Assembly: GCA_963805295.1 (NCBI GenBank)
Contig: CAWDTW010000096.1
Coordinates: 59,500 to 123,499 of the forward strand
DNA length: 64,000 bases
Direction of reading: 5' to 3'
DNA from: Roseiarcus sp963805295
Lineage (GTDB): Bacteria > Pseudomonadota > Alphaproteobacteria > Rhizobiales > Beijerinckiaceae
Shown here: positions 42,661 to 51,425 of the stretch, piece by piece
How positions within the stretch are numbered: position 1 is the first letter of the stretch
Layout of the letters: every line of letters begins with the position of its first letter
Notes under the pieces: generated by a model
What the model was told of the DNA's origin: nothing
Seen by the model: the letters and a program-made list of their open reading frames with translations, nothing else
The model's database searches: none
Program-made: the position numbers and the translations under genes

Positions 42661-43417
42661 CGGCCCTCACGCTATCACCGCCGGCGCGACGAGGGGAATG
42701 CGGCATGCCCGCACAGCATGCCCGCCTTTGCGGCAATGGTCCCCGTCTGCTAGAGCCACGCGCTCGATTGCGTTTCGCAGATCGTCCGCTTCGCGCAGCG
42801 AGCGCGATCTGGACCCGGGTAGCATGACGACTGGCGTACGTCGACCGGGTGCGGCACGTTCAGCGGCGGCGAAGTGGTTCGTACGGCTGAGTTCGCGGCT
42901 TCGCGGAGAAGAGTGAGGCTAGGCCGAGGCTCCTGGCGTCGCGCCGCCCCCCGAAGGAATCCTGCTTTCTTCTTCCCAGGCGCTGATGTTCATGTTATGT
43001 TCTTTCCGAGCCGCTCGGGCGCGGCGAGATGGACAGGCAGCATGGAAGCAGGGGTGGAGCAAAAGCCAGCAGCGGCGAAGAGCGGCTCACGGTTTTCGGA
43101 GAAGGCGGCGCGGCGGACGCTTTTTCGGAATTCTCCGAACGAGCCCGGCCCTGTTCCAGCGGAAGCGGGAAAGAAATAAATTTTGGCCGGCCTTCCGCCC
43201 GTAAGACCTTGATAAGTCTTGAATCGGCGTCAGGAATCGAAAGAAATGGAAAGATTTGGAAGGGCCTTTTGGGCCTCCTGCGCGCCGAAAACTCGCTTTG
43301 GGCGCGCGTCGGGCGCGTTTTTGGAGGAAGCGTACGGTTCGCCCGAGCGCGGGGCCGATGCGCTGCGGGCTGATGGACCGGGCGTCTTGGTCAGCGGCGC
43401 GGTCGCCCGCAAATGGC
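42661..43417. other. Gene-poor region with a SOS box and an IS-interrupted open frame
   Basis: No recognisable gene. It contains the perfect LexA box at 42989-43003. An open frame (43234-43417, 'MERFGRAFWASCAPKTRFGR' ...) reads straight up to the IS insertion at 43418 and, when the IS and one target copy are removed, continues in frame at 46208 to a stop at 46428-46430. Whether this ~130-residue product is real is uncertain. Confidence 0.4.
42989..43003. promoter_or_regulatory. LexA (SOS) box, alphaproteobacterial type
   Basis: GTTCATGTTATGTTC is an exact GTTC-N7-GTTC direct repeat, the established LexA operator of alphaproteobacteria. It lies 26-40 bases upstream of several ATG codons on the plus strand (43029, 43042). 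The downstream locus is interrupted by an IS, so the regulated gene cannot be identified. Confidence 0.65.
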
Positions 43418-43479
43418 GTAACCGGGGCAAATTCCCGGGCGGAAAGGAAGTGTTAATGGAAGCTTAATTCAAGCCGGGC

Positions 43480-45117
43480 ATGTCGCCTGGCTCGATTGAT
43501 TCGCTTGAACGCATGACGCCGGCCGAGCTGATCGGCCTGGTTCGCCAATTGATCGGGGAAGTGGCGCGGTTGCGGGCGGAGAACGAGAAGTTGAGCCAAG
43601 TTGTGGCGAGGCTTCGGGTCGAGAACCAGACGCTGAAGGACGAGATCGCGCGGTTGAAGCTTTTGCTGCCGCGCCCGCCGCACAAGCCGTCCGGGATGGA
43701 GAAAGCGACGGAAGGGCCGGAGGGCCATGCTGAGGGCGCGAAGGACGAGGCGTCGAAGCGGCGGCGCGGCCCTGGCGTCTCCAAGCTTTCGATCGACCGG
43801 GAGGAGACGCTGAAGGTCGAGGCCCCGGCGGGCTCGCGCTTCAAGGGCTATGAGGAGATCACCGTTCAGGACCTGATGGCGACGGCCGAGACGACGCTCT
43901 ACCGGCGGGAGCGCTGGGAGACGCCGGACGGCGAAACGCTGATTGCGCCGCTTGCGACGGGGATCGTGGGCGGATGCGGCCCGCATCTGCATCGTTTCGT
44001 GGTGATGCTGCATTTTGAGGGCCAGATGCCCTGCGAACGGATCGTGGCGCTTCTGGCCGGTATGGGCCTGACGATCTCCAAACGTCAGGTGGTGCGGCTG
44101 TTGACCGCGAAGCTGGATAGCTTTCGCGCCGAGGACGAGGCGGTGCTGCGGGCGGGGCTTGCCGAGGCGCCCTTCGTCACCGTCGACGACACCGGGGCGC
44201 GCCATGCGGGCAACGGCTGTTTCACCACCCACATCGGCTCCGACCGGTTCGCCGCGTTCCGCACCGGGCCGGGCAAGTCGCGTCTGGCTTTCCTGGGCCG
44301 ATTGCTCGGCGGCGCGGCGCGCTATGTGATCAATGCCGCCGCGATCGCCTATATGCGCGGCGCCGATCTGTCGCAGGACGTCGTCGACAGGCTCGCCGGC
44401 CATGCTTCGCGGGACTTTGGCTCGCACGAGGAATGGACGGATCACTTGCACGCGCTCGGCCTCGCCGATTTGCGGGTCACGCCCGATCCGGTGCGCCTCT
44501 CCAGCGAAGCGGCGCTGTGGGGCGCGATCGCCGAACAGGGCCTGCTCGGACACGCCGTGATCGTCTCCGACGACGCCGGCCAGTTCCGCGTCGGCGATCA
44601 CGCGCTCTGCTGGGTCCACGCCGAGCGCCTCGTCCACAAGCTCCTGCCCGCCAACGACAAACAACGCAACGCCGTCGAGGTCGCCAAGCGGATGATCTGG
44701 TGGTTCTATCGGCGCTTGAAGGATTACAAGCTCGCGCCGAGCCCGGAACGGGCAAGCCTTCTGCGCTCGCAATTCGACCGCATCTTCAATCGCCGAACCG
44801 GCTATGCGACGCTCGATCGTCTGCTGAAACGCCTGCTCGGGCGCAAGAACGAACTCCTGCGCGTGCTCCAACGGCCGGAAATCCCGCTCAACACCAACGC
44901 TTCCGAAAACGACATCCGCGCCTTCGTCACAAAGCGCAAGATCTCCGGCGGAACCGTCAGCGAAAGGGGTCGCCAGGCCCGCGACGTCATGCTCGGCCTC
45001 GCCAAGACCTGCAAGAAACTCAAAATCCCTTTCTTCGACTATCTCGGCGCCCGCCTCGGCATCCCCGGCCCCGCAATCCCCCACCTCGCAACCCTCGTCA
45101 GCCCCGCCCCAAGCTAG
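43480..45117 (+). CDS. ISBst12-like IS66-family transposase
   Basis: The product is 545 residues and intact. It opens with a leucine-zipper region ('ELIGLVRQLIGEVARLRAEN', 'LRVENQTLKDEIARLKLLLP'), then a zinc-finger-less linker, then the DDE core: 'EAPFVTVDDTGARHAGNG', 'LLGHAVIVSDDAGQFRVGDH', and 'LNTNASENDIRAFVTKRKIS' with the catalytic Glu. The stop TAG (45115-45117) is formed by TA of the original TAA plus the first G of the inserted IS630 element, so the protein sequence is unchanged by the insertion. Confidence 0.92.
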   Translation: MSPGSIDSLERMTPAELIGLVRQLIGEVARLRAENEKLSQVVARLRVENQTLKDEIARLKLLLPRPPHKPSGMEKATEGPEGHAEGAKDEASKRRRGPGVSKLSIDREETLKVEAPAGSRFKGYEEITVQDLMATAETTLYRRERWETPDGETLIAPLATGIVGGCGPHLHRFVVMLHFEGQMPCERIVALLAGMGLTISKRQVVRLLTAKLDSFRAEDEAVLRAGLAEAPFVTVDDTGARHAGNGCFTTHIGSDRFAAFRTGPGKSRLAFLGRLLGGAARYVINAAAIAYMRGADLSQDVVDRLAGHASRDFGSHEEWTDHLHALGLADLRVTPDPVRLSSEAALWGAIAEQGLLGHAVIVSDDAGQFRVGDHALCWVHAERLVHKLLPANDKQRNAVEVAKRMIWWFYRRLKDYKLAPSPERASLLRSQFDRIFNRRTGYATLDRLLKRLLGRKNELLRVLQRPEIPLNTNASENDIRAFVTKRKISGGTVSERGRQARDVMLGLAKTCKKLKIPFFDYLGARLGIPGPAIPHLATLVSPAPS

Positions 45118-46174
45118 AGCGGTATCCGAACGGACTGAATCGGTTGGGGGATTCCCGAATCAGTTAGTTTCTGATTGATCATTCACGCCGCGAGAGGGAG
45201 GCGGCGGGGATGGCTGTTTCCGACGATCTTCGCGAGCGCGTGGTTGAGGCGGTGGTCTTGGGCGGGTTGTCGCGCAATCAGGCGGCCGCGCGTTTCAAAG
45301 TGAGCGTAGCGAGCGCGGTGCGCTGGGTGAAGCGGTTCCAAACCACGGGCGAAATTTCACCGGCGCCTTCTGGCGGCGACCGCCGCTCCGGCCGGATCGA
45401 GGCGCATCACGACTATCTCTTGGGCCTGGTCCGGCGCAGCCCGGACCTCACGCTGCTCGAGATCCGGGAGCGGCTGATCGCCAATTGTGGCGAGCGCTTT
45501 GCGGTCTCCGTGCTGTGGCGCTTCTTCGACCGTCACGCGATCACCTTTAAAAAAAACGGCGCATGCCGAGGAGCAACAACGCGCAGACGTCCAAAATCGA
45601 CGCTGGGAATGGTTCGCGGGGCAGCTCGATCTCGATCCGACGAAACTCGTTTTCATTGACGAGACCGGAGCCTCCACCAATCTCGCGCGCAAAAGCGGAC
45701 GTTGCCGGCGCGGGCGCCGCTTGCGGGCGGCCATCCCGCACAGTCACTACAAAACGGTGACTTTGGTCGCCGGCCTTCGCCTTCGCGGCCTGACAGCGGC
45801 AAAGACTTTCGACGGACCGATCAACGCCGCCCGGTTCGAGGATTGGCTGGAGACATGCCTCGTCCCCACGCTCTCGCCCGGCGAGGTCGTCGTCATGGAC
45901 AATCTCCCGGCTCACAAGGGGCCGCGGGTCGAGCAACTCATCAAGGCGGCGGGCGCGGAGTTGCGATATCTCCCAGCCTACAGTCCTGATATGAACCCCA
46001 TCGAAAAAGCCTTCTCCAAGCTCAAAGCCTTCCTGCGCAAAATCGCCGAACGGACCGTCGCGGGCCTCATGCGCGCCCTCGAAACCTGCGCCGAAATCTT
46101 CAAGCCCTCGCAATGTACAAATTACTTCAAATCCTGTGGTTATGAGCACGATACAGGATGATCGGATTCCGCTC
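45117..46174 (+). mobile_element. IS630-family element inserted at the TA of the tnpC stop codon
   Basis: The ends GAGCGGTATCCGA (45117 on) and TCGGATTCCGCTC (ending 46174) are an imperfect inverted repeat. TA flanks both sides (45115-45116 and 46175-46176), the target duplication typical of IS630/mariner elements. Excising it restores CCAAGC-TAA-ACGCCTCGCCCGGG. Confidence 0.9.
45210..46161 (+). CDS. IS630-family transposase, two frames joined at an A-run
   Basis: The first frame (45210-45659) holds the helix-turn-helix half: 'MAVSDDLRERVVEAVVLGGL', 'NQAAARFKVSVASAVRWVKR'. At ACCTTTAAAAAAAACGG the reading must change frame to continue as 'EEQQRADVQNRRWEWFAGQL' with the DDE core: 'KLVFIDETGASTNLARKSGR', 'PGEVVVMDNLPAHKGPRVEQ', 'PAYSPDMNPIEKAFSKLKAF', ending 46161. 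Several IS630 relatives use programmed frameshifting at such an A-run, so the break may be functional and not a defect. About 316 residues when joined. Confidence 0.85.
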
Positions 46175-46473
46175 TAAACGCCTCGCCCGGGAATTTGCCC
46201 CGGTTACCAAATGGCGCCGCAATGGATTGAAAAGATTGAATCCGAGCCCGGGAATGGTATGGGCTGGAAAGGCTATCATCCCCAACACCTGGTGCAACGG
46301 CGCGCCGGCCTGCGAGCGACTCCGGATTTGCGGACCAATACCAGAAAGTGGGCGCGGGCCCGCGGGATGGCGGCTGGCGCGACGCCAAGCCGGGCCGCAA
46401 GCCGCTGAATTCCGTCGACGCCTGCGCTAAATAGCCGCTGCTTCAGATCCTCAGCGCCCGACCGAGCTAACCC

Positions 46474-47895
46474 ATGCCGCCGATCGTCACCCGCTTCGCC
46501 CCCTCCCCGACCGGATTTTTGCACATCGGCGGCGGGCGCACGGCGCTCTTCAACTGGCTCTACGCAAGACGCTTCGGCGGAACCTTCCTCTTGCGCATCG
46601 AGGACACCGACCGCGAGCGCTCGACCCAAGCCGCGGTAGACGCGATTCTCGACGGGCTGAAATGGCTCGGGCTCGACTGGGACGGCGAGGCGATCAGCCA
46701 GTTCGGGCGCGCAGGGCGCCATCGCGAGGCAGTCGACGAGATGCTCGCCCGCGGCGCCGCCTATCGCTGTTACGCCAGCAACGAGGAGCTCGAGGAGATG
46801 CGCCAGAAGGCGCGGCTCGAGGGCAGGCCCATGCGCTACGACGGGCGCTGGCGCGACCGCGATCCGTCCGAGGCGCCCCTCGGCGTCGCGCCCGTCATCC
46901 GGCTCCGCGCCCGGCAGGAGGGCGAGACCGTCATCGACGACAAGGTGCAGGGCAAGGTCGTCTTCGCCAACAAGGATCTCGACGATCTGGTGCTTCTGCG
47001 CTCCGACGGCAACCCGACCTACATGCTGGCGGTGGTGGTCGACGACCACGACATGGGCGTCACCCACGTCATCCGCGGCGACGACCATCTGACCAACGCC
47101 GCGCGCCAGACCCAGATCTACCAGGCGCTCGGCTGGAACGTGCCGGTCTGGGCGCATATCCCGCTTATCCATGGGGCCGACGGCTCAAAACTCTCCAAGC
47201 GCCACGGCGCGCTCGGTGTCGAGGCCTATCGCGCCATGGGCTATCTGCCCGCGGCGCTGCGCAACTATCTCGTGCGCCTCGGCTGGAGCCAGGGCGACAA
47301 GGAGTTCTTCACCACCGACGAGCTCATCGCCGCCTTCGATCTGCCGGCGATCGGCCGCTCCGCCTCGCGCTTCGACTTCGCGAAGCTCGAGAACATGAAC
47401 GGCCACTTCATGCGCGCCTCGAGCGATGACGAGCTCTACGGGGCGCTGATGGCCGCCCTGCCCTATCTGCCGGGCGGGCCCGAGGTCGCCTTGAGGCTCG
47501 ACGGGCGCAAGCGCGCAGAGCTTCGCGCCGCGATCCCCGGCCTCAAGGAGCGCGCCAAGACGCTGGTCGAACTATTAGACGGCGCGGGATTCCTGTTCGC
47601 GACGCGCCCTTTGCCAATGGACGAGAAGGCGGCCGAAATTCTCGCGAAAGGCGGGCGCGCGCATCTGTCCGCGCTCCTGCCGAAGCTGAGCGCAGTCAGC
47701 GAGTGGTCGGGCCCGGCGCTCGAGCCGGTGGTGCGCGCCTACGCCGAGGAGACGGGGGCGAAGCTCGGCTCGGTCGCGCAACCGCTGCGCGCCGCGCTCA
47801 CCGGCCGCTCGACCTCGCCCGGCATTTTTGACGTCCTGACCGTGCTCGGCCGCGAGGAAAGTCTTGGGCGCATCGAGGATCAGGCGAAGTTTTAG
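46474..47895 (+). CDS. gltX: Glutamyl-tRNA synthetase
   Basis: The product is 473 residues, full length. Class I motifs are present: 'PSPTGFLHIGGGRTALFNWL' (HIGH variant, near the N-terminus) and 'ADGSKLSKRHGALGVEAYRA' (KMSKS variant, about residue 240). The C-terminal anticodon-binding helices end in 'GIFDVLTVLGREESLGRIED'. It charges tRNA-Glu (and in many alphaproteobacteria tRNA-Gln for transamidation). The start ATG 46474 is the family start. The 3' end of this gene recurs in two decayed copies downstream. Confidence 0.95.
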   Translation: MPPIVTRFAPSPTGFLHIGGGRTALFNWLYARRFGGTFLLRIEDTDRERSTQAAVDAILDGLKWLGLDWDGEAISQFGRAGRHREAVDEMLARGAAYRCYASNEELEEMRQKARLEGRPMRYDGRWRDRDPSEAPLGVAPVIRLRARQEGETVIDDKVQGKVVFANKDLDDLVLLRSDGNPTYMLAVVVDDHDMGVTHVIRGDDHLTNAARQTQIYQALGWNVPVWAHIPLIHGADGSKLSKRHGALGVEAYRAMGYLPAALRNYLVRLGWSQGDKEFFTTDELIAAFDLPAIGRSASRFDFAKLENMNGHFMRASSDDELYGALMAALPYLPGGPEVALRLDGRKRAELRAAIPGLKERAKTLVELLDGAGFLFATRPLPMDEKAAEILAKGGRAHLSALLPKLSAVSEWSGPALEPVVRAYAEETGAKLGSVAQPLRAALTGRSTSPGIFDVLTVLGREESLGRIEDQAKF

Positions 47896-47914
47896 GCGCG
47901 ATCGCTGATCGCGC

Positions 47915-48000
47915 CTGGCCGCGCTCGCAGGCCGCTCGGCCTCGCCCGGCACTTTTGACCTGCTGACGGCGCCGGCGCGCGAGGAGAGCCTCGGAGAGGC
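47915..48000 (+). pseudogene. gltX 3'-end relic, copy A
   Basis: Reads 'LAALAGRSASPGTFDLLTAP' then 'AREESLGEAP', matching the last 30 residues of gltX ('RAALTGRSTSPGIFDVLTVL', 'GREESLGRIE'). It starts 20 bases after the gltX stop, following the palindromic GCGCGATCGCTGATCGCGC. Confidence 0.75.
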
Positions 48001-48081
48001 GCCGATAACGACTTTTGCTCATTCGTCCCGCCTCGCCGGTTCGCGGCGAGGCGGGGCGGGCCAATCCCTCGAACCTGATGG

Positions 48082-48312
48082 TCAGCAGGGCGCGCACCAG
48101 CAATGATACCGACCGCAGACCCTGTGATGATACGGGCCGCACCACCGGCCCCAATGGGGACCGCATGCGGCCTTTTCAATCGAGGTGAAGTTCTTGGCCG
48201 TGTCGGCCAGCGCGGCGGGTCCCCGTTCTATCTGCGCGTGAGCCTGCCAGGTCGGCGCGGCGCCGAACACGAGAGCCGTCGAAGCGGCGAGCATAATCGC
48301 TATCTTGCGCAT
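48082..48312 (-). CDS. Small secreted Cys/His-rich protein
   Basis: The product is 76 residues from ATG 48312, with GAGGA six bases upstream. A signal peptide (IAIMLAASTALVFGAAPTWQ, cleavage after AHA) leads to a short mature part ending in five Cys and several His/Trp ('ACGPHWGRWCGPYHHRVCGR', 'YHCWCAPC'). It recalls the small GCG_CRPN-like Cys-rich secreted peptides of this order, but that is an impression. It could bind metal. It lies between two gltX relics. Confidence 0.65.
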   Translation of the reverse strand: MRKIAIMLAASTALVFGAAPTWQAHAQIERGPAALADTAKNFTSIEKAACGPHWGRWCGPYHHRVCGRYHCWCAPC

Positions 48313-49095
48313 CGGTGTCCTCCTCTCAACTGCTCAGCATCCAACATGCCGAGCCGGCTGGCGGCGAATAGTGTTCACTTTCAGTCGCCGGATGCAAGTG
48401 AGCACGATCACACGCCCCTGCCGAACCCATCTGGCGGCCCTGATGCCGAAGCTCAGCGTGGTCTCGGAGCGGTCAGGCCCGGCATTGAAGGCCGCCTTAC
48501 GCGCCTTCGCCGAGGCGACCGAGGCGAAGCTCGACTCGGTCGCGGAGCCGCGGCGCGGCGCGCCGACCGGCCGCTCGGCCTCTCCGGGCATTTCTAACGT
48601 GCTGACGGTGCTCGGGCGCGACCAGAGCCTCGGGCGCGATCGCTGATCCCGCCCCGCGCTTCATAGCGGGGAGCGAACGACGCCCATCTTTCGAGGCGTT
48701 CAGCAGGCCCGGGTCCAGGGCCCGCCCGGGGCGCCGACAACGGCCGCTCGGGGCCAATCCCCACAAAAAAGATCGGGCCGGGGCAACTTCGCCAGCCTCG
48801 GCCCGAACTTTCAGATTGGCGGAACAACCCGCGTCGGTGACGTCTTGGAGGATGCCGCCCGATCTGATGGCGTTAACATCGCAGATTGCAGCATCGGCGT
48901 ATTGATCTGGATCAATTTTCGCGGTGGCGCCGTTGATTTTTCGGCGCCCGCTCACGCGCGGCGGCCGTCGCGCATCTCCGTCAAAACGCGGCCGACACCG
49001 TCGACGGGGTCAATGACCGCGTCCGGCCCGCGCTCAATAGGGCCTCTGGAACGACGAACGTCTTACGAAGGGCATCGACCGCGGCTACAATTTCC
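48313..49095. other. Region of gltX relic and no intact gene
   Basis: Contains the longer gltX 3' relic (48422-48646) and then about 450 bases in which I see no gene. A hairpin-like GACGCCCATCTTTCGAGGCG near 48673 is related to the repeat at 3053. Confidence 0.5.
48422..48646 (+). pseudogene. gltX 3'-end relic, copy B
   Basis: The 74-codon stretch 'THLAALMPKLSVVSERSGPA' to 'VLTVLGRDQSLGRDR' aligns with the last ~75 residues of gltX ('AHLSALLPKLSAVSEWSGPA' to 'VLTVLGREESLGRIE') with about two thirds identity and without indels. It is then followed by GCGCGATCGCTGATC, the same sequence that follows gltX itself. No synthetase body precedes it. Confidence 0.85.
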
Positions 49096-50388
49096 CTACT
49101 CCTGCGGCAGCGCCAGCGGCTGCGCCGGGATCGCGGAGGCGAGCGGGCCGGGGCCGGCGCCGTCGCGCTGATAGACGTCGGGGCGGAACTGGACGATGCC
49201 GTCGGGCGTCGCCCAGGCGGTGATGTAGACCCAGTAGACGTTGACCGGCGTCGTCAGCTTGACGTCGAGCCGCTGGCCGGAACGGATCACCTCGTCGATC
49301 TGGTCGCGGCCCCAGCCGGGATTGTCCTTCAGGAGCCACGCGACATAGTCGCGCACGTCCTGCACGCGCACGCAGCCGGACGAGACGAAGCGGAAATCGT
49401 CGCCGAAGATGCCCTTCGACGGCGTGTCGTGCATGTAGACGCCGTAGGGGTTGGGGATGTTGATCCGCACGAAGCCGAGCGAGTTGAGGTCGGCGCCGGT
49501 ATCCTGGCGATACTTGTAATGCGTCGCCTCGTCGGTGTTCCAGTTGATCGAGGCAGGCGAGACTTCCTGCCCGTCCTTGTCGAACACGCGGATTTTTTCG
49601 TCCGTCAGGTAGTTAGGGTCGTCCTTCATCTTCGGGATCAGGTCTTTCTTGATCAGCGAAGGCGGCACCGTCCAGAACGGATTGAAATTGATCTCGGTGG
49701 CGCGCGTCTGCATGATCGGCGACTGCCGGTCGATCTTGCCGACGCCGGCGGCGTGGTGGGAATAGACGATCCCGCCTTCGACCGTCTCGACCGAGGCCGC
49801 GGGAATGTTGACGATGACGAAGCGGGGGCCCAGATCGCCCGAATAGGCCTTCAGCCGCACGATGTTGGTTTCGAGTTGCCCGAGGCGCGCCGCGGCGGGA
49901 ACGTTGAGCTCGGCGAACACTTCCTCGTTGACGACGCCGGTCTGGCCGAGGCCGTGGCGGGCCTGGAAGCGCTTGACCGCCGCCTCGACGAAGGAATCGT
50001 AGATGGGTCCTGCGCCGGCGACCGGATCGAGATCGCCCGACGCGACAAGCCGGTCGCGCAGCGCCTGCACGCGCGGTCCCTTCGAGCCGATCTTCAGAGG
50101 GGCGCTGGCCGGCAGCTGATTCCAGCCGCCCTTGGCGACGATGTCCTGATATTTCTGGATCGCAGCTTCGGTCGCGGCCACCGTCGCGGGCGAGAGGATC
50201 GGCGTCGCCTCGCGCCCGACCGCCATCTGGGGAGAGGCCTCGTAGCTCTGCGGCCACTCCGCCTGGTCGTCGCTGCTGTCCCCGGCCATCGCCGCGAGCG
50301 GCGCAGCGCTCACGAGGGCGAAAGCGCCCGCGGCGGTCGCGCCGAGAAAAACGCGGCGCGACAGCCGCGAGACGGTCATGTCACGCAT
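49096..50388 (-). CDS. L,D-transpeptidase (YcbB/YkuD type), Tat-type signal
   Basis: The product is about 430 residues from ATG 50388 (MRDMTVSRLS); ATG 50379 is possible. A twin-arginine-type signal (RLSRRVFLGATAAGAFALVS) leads. A peptidoglycan-binding domain follows (about residues 100-170: 'GSKGPRVQALRDRLVASGDL', 'VKRFQARHGLGQTGVVNEEV'), then the YkuD catalytic domain with 'NPYGVYMHDTPSKGIFGDDF' and 'RFVSSGCVRVQDVRDYVAWL' (catalytic Cys, with His). It cross-links peptidoglycan by 3-3 links or attaches proteins. It lies downstream of an LdtR-type regulator, matching the ldtR/ldtP pairing described in Liberibacter. Confidence 0.9.
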   Translation of the reverse strand: MRDMTVSRLSRRVFLGATAAGAFALVSAAPLAAMAGDSSDDQAEWPQSYEASPQMAVGREATPILSPATVAATEAAIQKYQDIVAKGGWNQLPASAPLKIGSKGPRVQALRDRLVASGDLDPVAGAGPIYDSFVEAAVKRFQARHGLGQTGVVNEEVFAELNVPAAARLGQLETNIVRLKAYSGDLGPRFVIVNIPAASVETVEGGIVYSHHAAGVGKIDRQSPIMQTRATEINFNPFWTVPPSLIKKDLIPKMKDDPNYLTDEKIRVFDKDGQEVSPASINWNTDEATHYKYRQDTGADLNSLGFVRINIPNPYGVYMHDTPSKGIFGDDFRFVSSGCVRVQDVRDYVAWLLKDNPGWGRDQIDEVIRSGQRLDVKLTTPVNVYWVYITAWATPDGIVQFRPDVYQRDGAGPGPLASAIPAQPLALPQE

Positions 50389-50577
50389 TTGAGTCCAAAA
50401 CTCCCCAGAAACGGCGCAAACCCCACCCCGCCGAACGGCGTCCCGCCCCGCTAGCATTGTGCGACGCTAGCATTGTGCGAAAAGACGTTCGCCTTCTCGC
50501 GGGCGAATGGACCGTTCCGCCCGCTAAGATAGGGTCCAGTCGGGCGTTTTTATGGCCGCTCGGCGCAACAAACGCAC

Positions 50578-50605
50578 TCAGGACGTCCGCGAACGGACGC
50601 CCTGC
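50578..50605. repeat. Inverted repeat between ldtR and the L,D-transpeptidase gene
   Basis: CGTCCG-CGAA-CGGACG is a perfect six-base stem with a tetraloop, 35 bases beyond the ldtR stop. There is no T-tract, so it may be an RNA end structure, or a binding site in the transpeptidase leader. Confidence 0.4.
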
Positions 50606-50639
50606 CTGCACGGGATGACTTTGAGTTAATAAACCGTAA

Positions 50640-51152
50640 TCAGAGCCGATACTTGATCTGGTCGGTCCAGTAGCGCTCGAGGCGGGTCAGCGAGACGTTG
50701 ACGCGCACGAGATCGTCGCCCGGAATGCCGCCGATCTGCTCGACGGTGCGGGCGTGCTTGTCGTACACGCCGGCGACGATGCCGTGAACGTCTTTGCCCT
50801 TCTCGGTCAGGCTGATGCGCACCGAGCGCCGGTCGACGCGCGAGCGCGCATGATGGAGGAAGCCGAGCTCGACCAGTTTCTTCACGTTGTAGGACACGTT
50901 CGACCCGAGGTAATAGCCCTTGGTGCGCAGTTCACCCGCGGTCAACTCCTTGTCGCCGATGTTGTAGAGCAGCAGCGCCTGCACCGCGTTGACGTCGGAG
51001 CGGCCACGCCGGTCGAATTCGTCCTTGATGATGTCGAGCAACCGGCGGTGCAGACGCTCGACCATGGTCAAAGTCTCCAAGTAGATGTTGGCGACCCGAA
51101 GTTCAGGTTCTGCGCGAAGGGCGACATTCTGAGTTTTGACTGCGTTCAACAT
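50640..51152 (-). CDS. ldtR: MarR-family regulator, LdtR type
   Basis: The product is 170 residues. The winged helix covers about 55-135 ('RGRSDVNAVQALLLYNIGDK', 'LRTKGYYLGSNVSYNVKKLV', 'HHARSRVDRRSVRISLTEKG'). The segment 'YYLGSNVSYNVKKLVELGFL' is the one I associate with LdtR of alphaproteobacteria, a ligand-responsive regulator that controls L,D-transpeptidase expression and stress tolerance. The transpeptidase gene follows on the same strand. No start alternatives of note. Confidence 0.85.
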   Translation of the reverse strand: MLNAVKTQNVALRAEPELRVANIYLETLTMVERLHRRLLDIIKDEFDRRGRSDVNAVQALLLYNIGDKELTAGELRTKGYYLGSNVSYNVKKLVELGFLHHARSRVDRRSVRISLTEKGKDVHGIVAGVYDKHARTVEQIGGIPGDDLVRVNVSLTRLERYWTDQIKYRL

Positions 51153-51425
51153 AGCACACTCGCCTGTTCGTCTATCCGTGGCCGAGCTTTTGTTCGGTCC
51201 TCTCAGGGGAAGGACTGTAACCGCGGCGCGTGAAGACCGGCCTAAGATTCAAGATGAATTCGAAGGTTTTCGCCGTCTGGTAAACATCAATTGAATCAAA
51301 GGCTTTGTTTACTTTGACGCGGCGGAAACCGACGCCGCGCCAGAGGTTCGCCGGGCCCGCGTGCAGTCGAAAGGGGCCGTTTCGGAAGGCGTTGGCGAAA
51401 TCCTTCGCGCGGAGGCGTCGCCCAG

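Larger units (their letters stand above)
43418..46207 (+). mobile_element. IS66-family (ISBst12-like) element carrying a nested IS630-type element
   Basis: Perfect 24-bp terminal inverted repeats bound it: 43418-43441 (starts GTAACCGGGGCAAATTCCCG) and its complement at 46184-46207. Directly outside are identical 8-bp target copies CAAATGGC (43410-43417 and 46208-46215), the duplication length known for IS66. It contains one transposase gene, with no tnpA/tnpB, as in the ISBst12 subgroup. Without the 1060-bp nested insertion (IS630 element plus one TA) the element would be about 1.73 kb. Confidence 0.92.
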
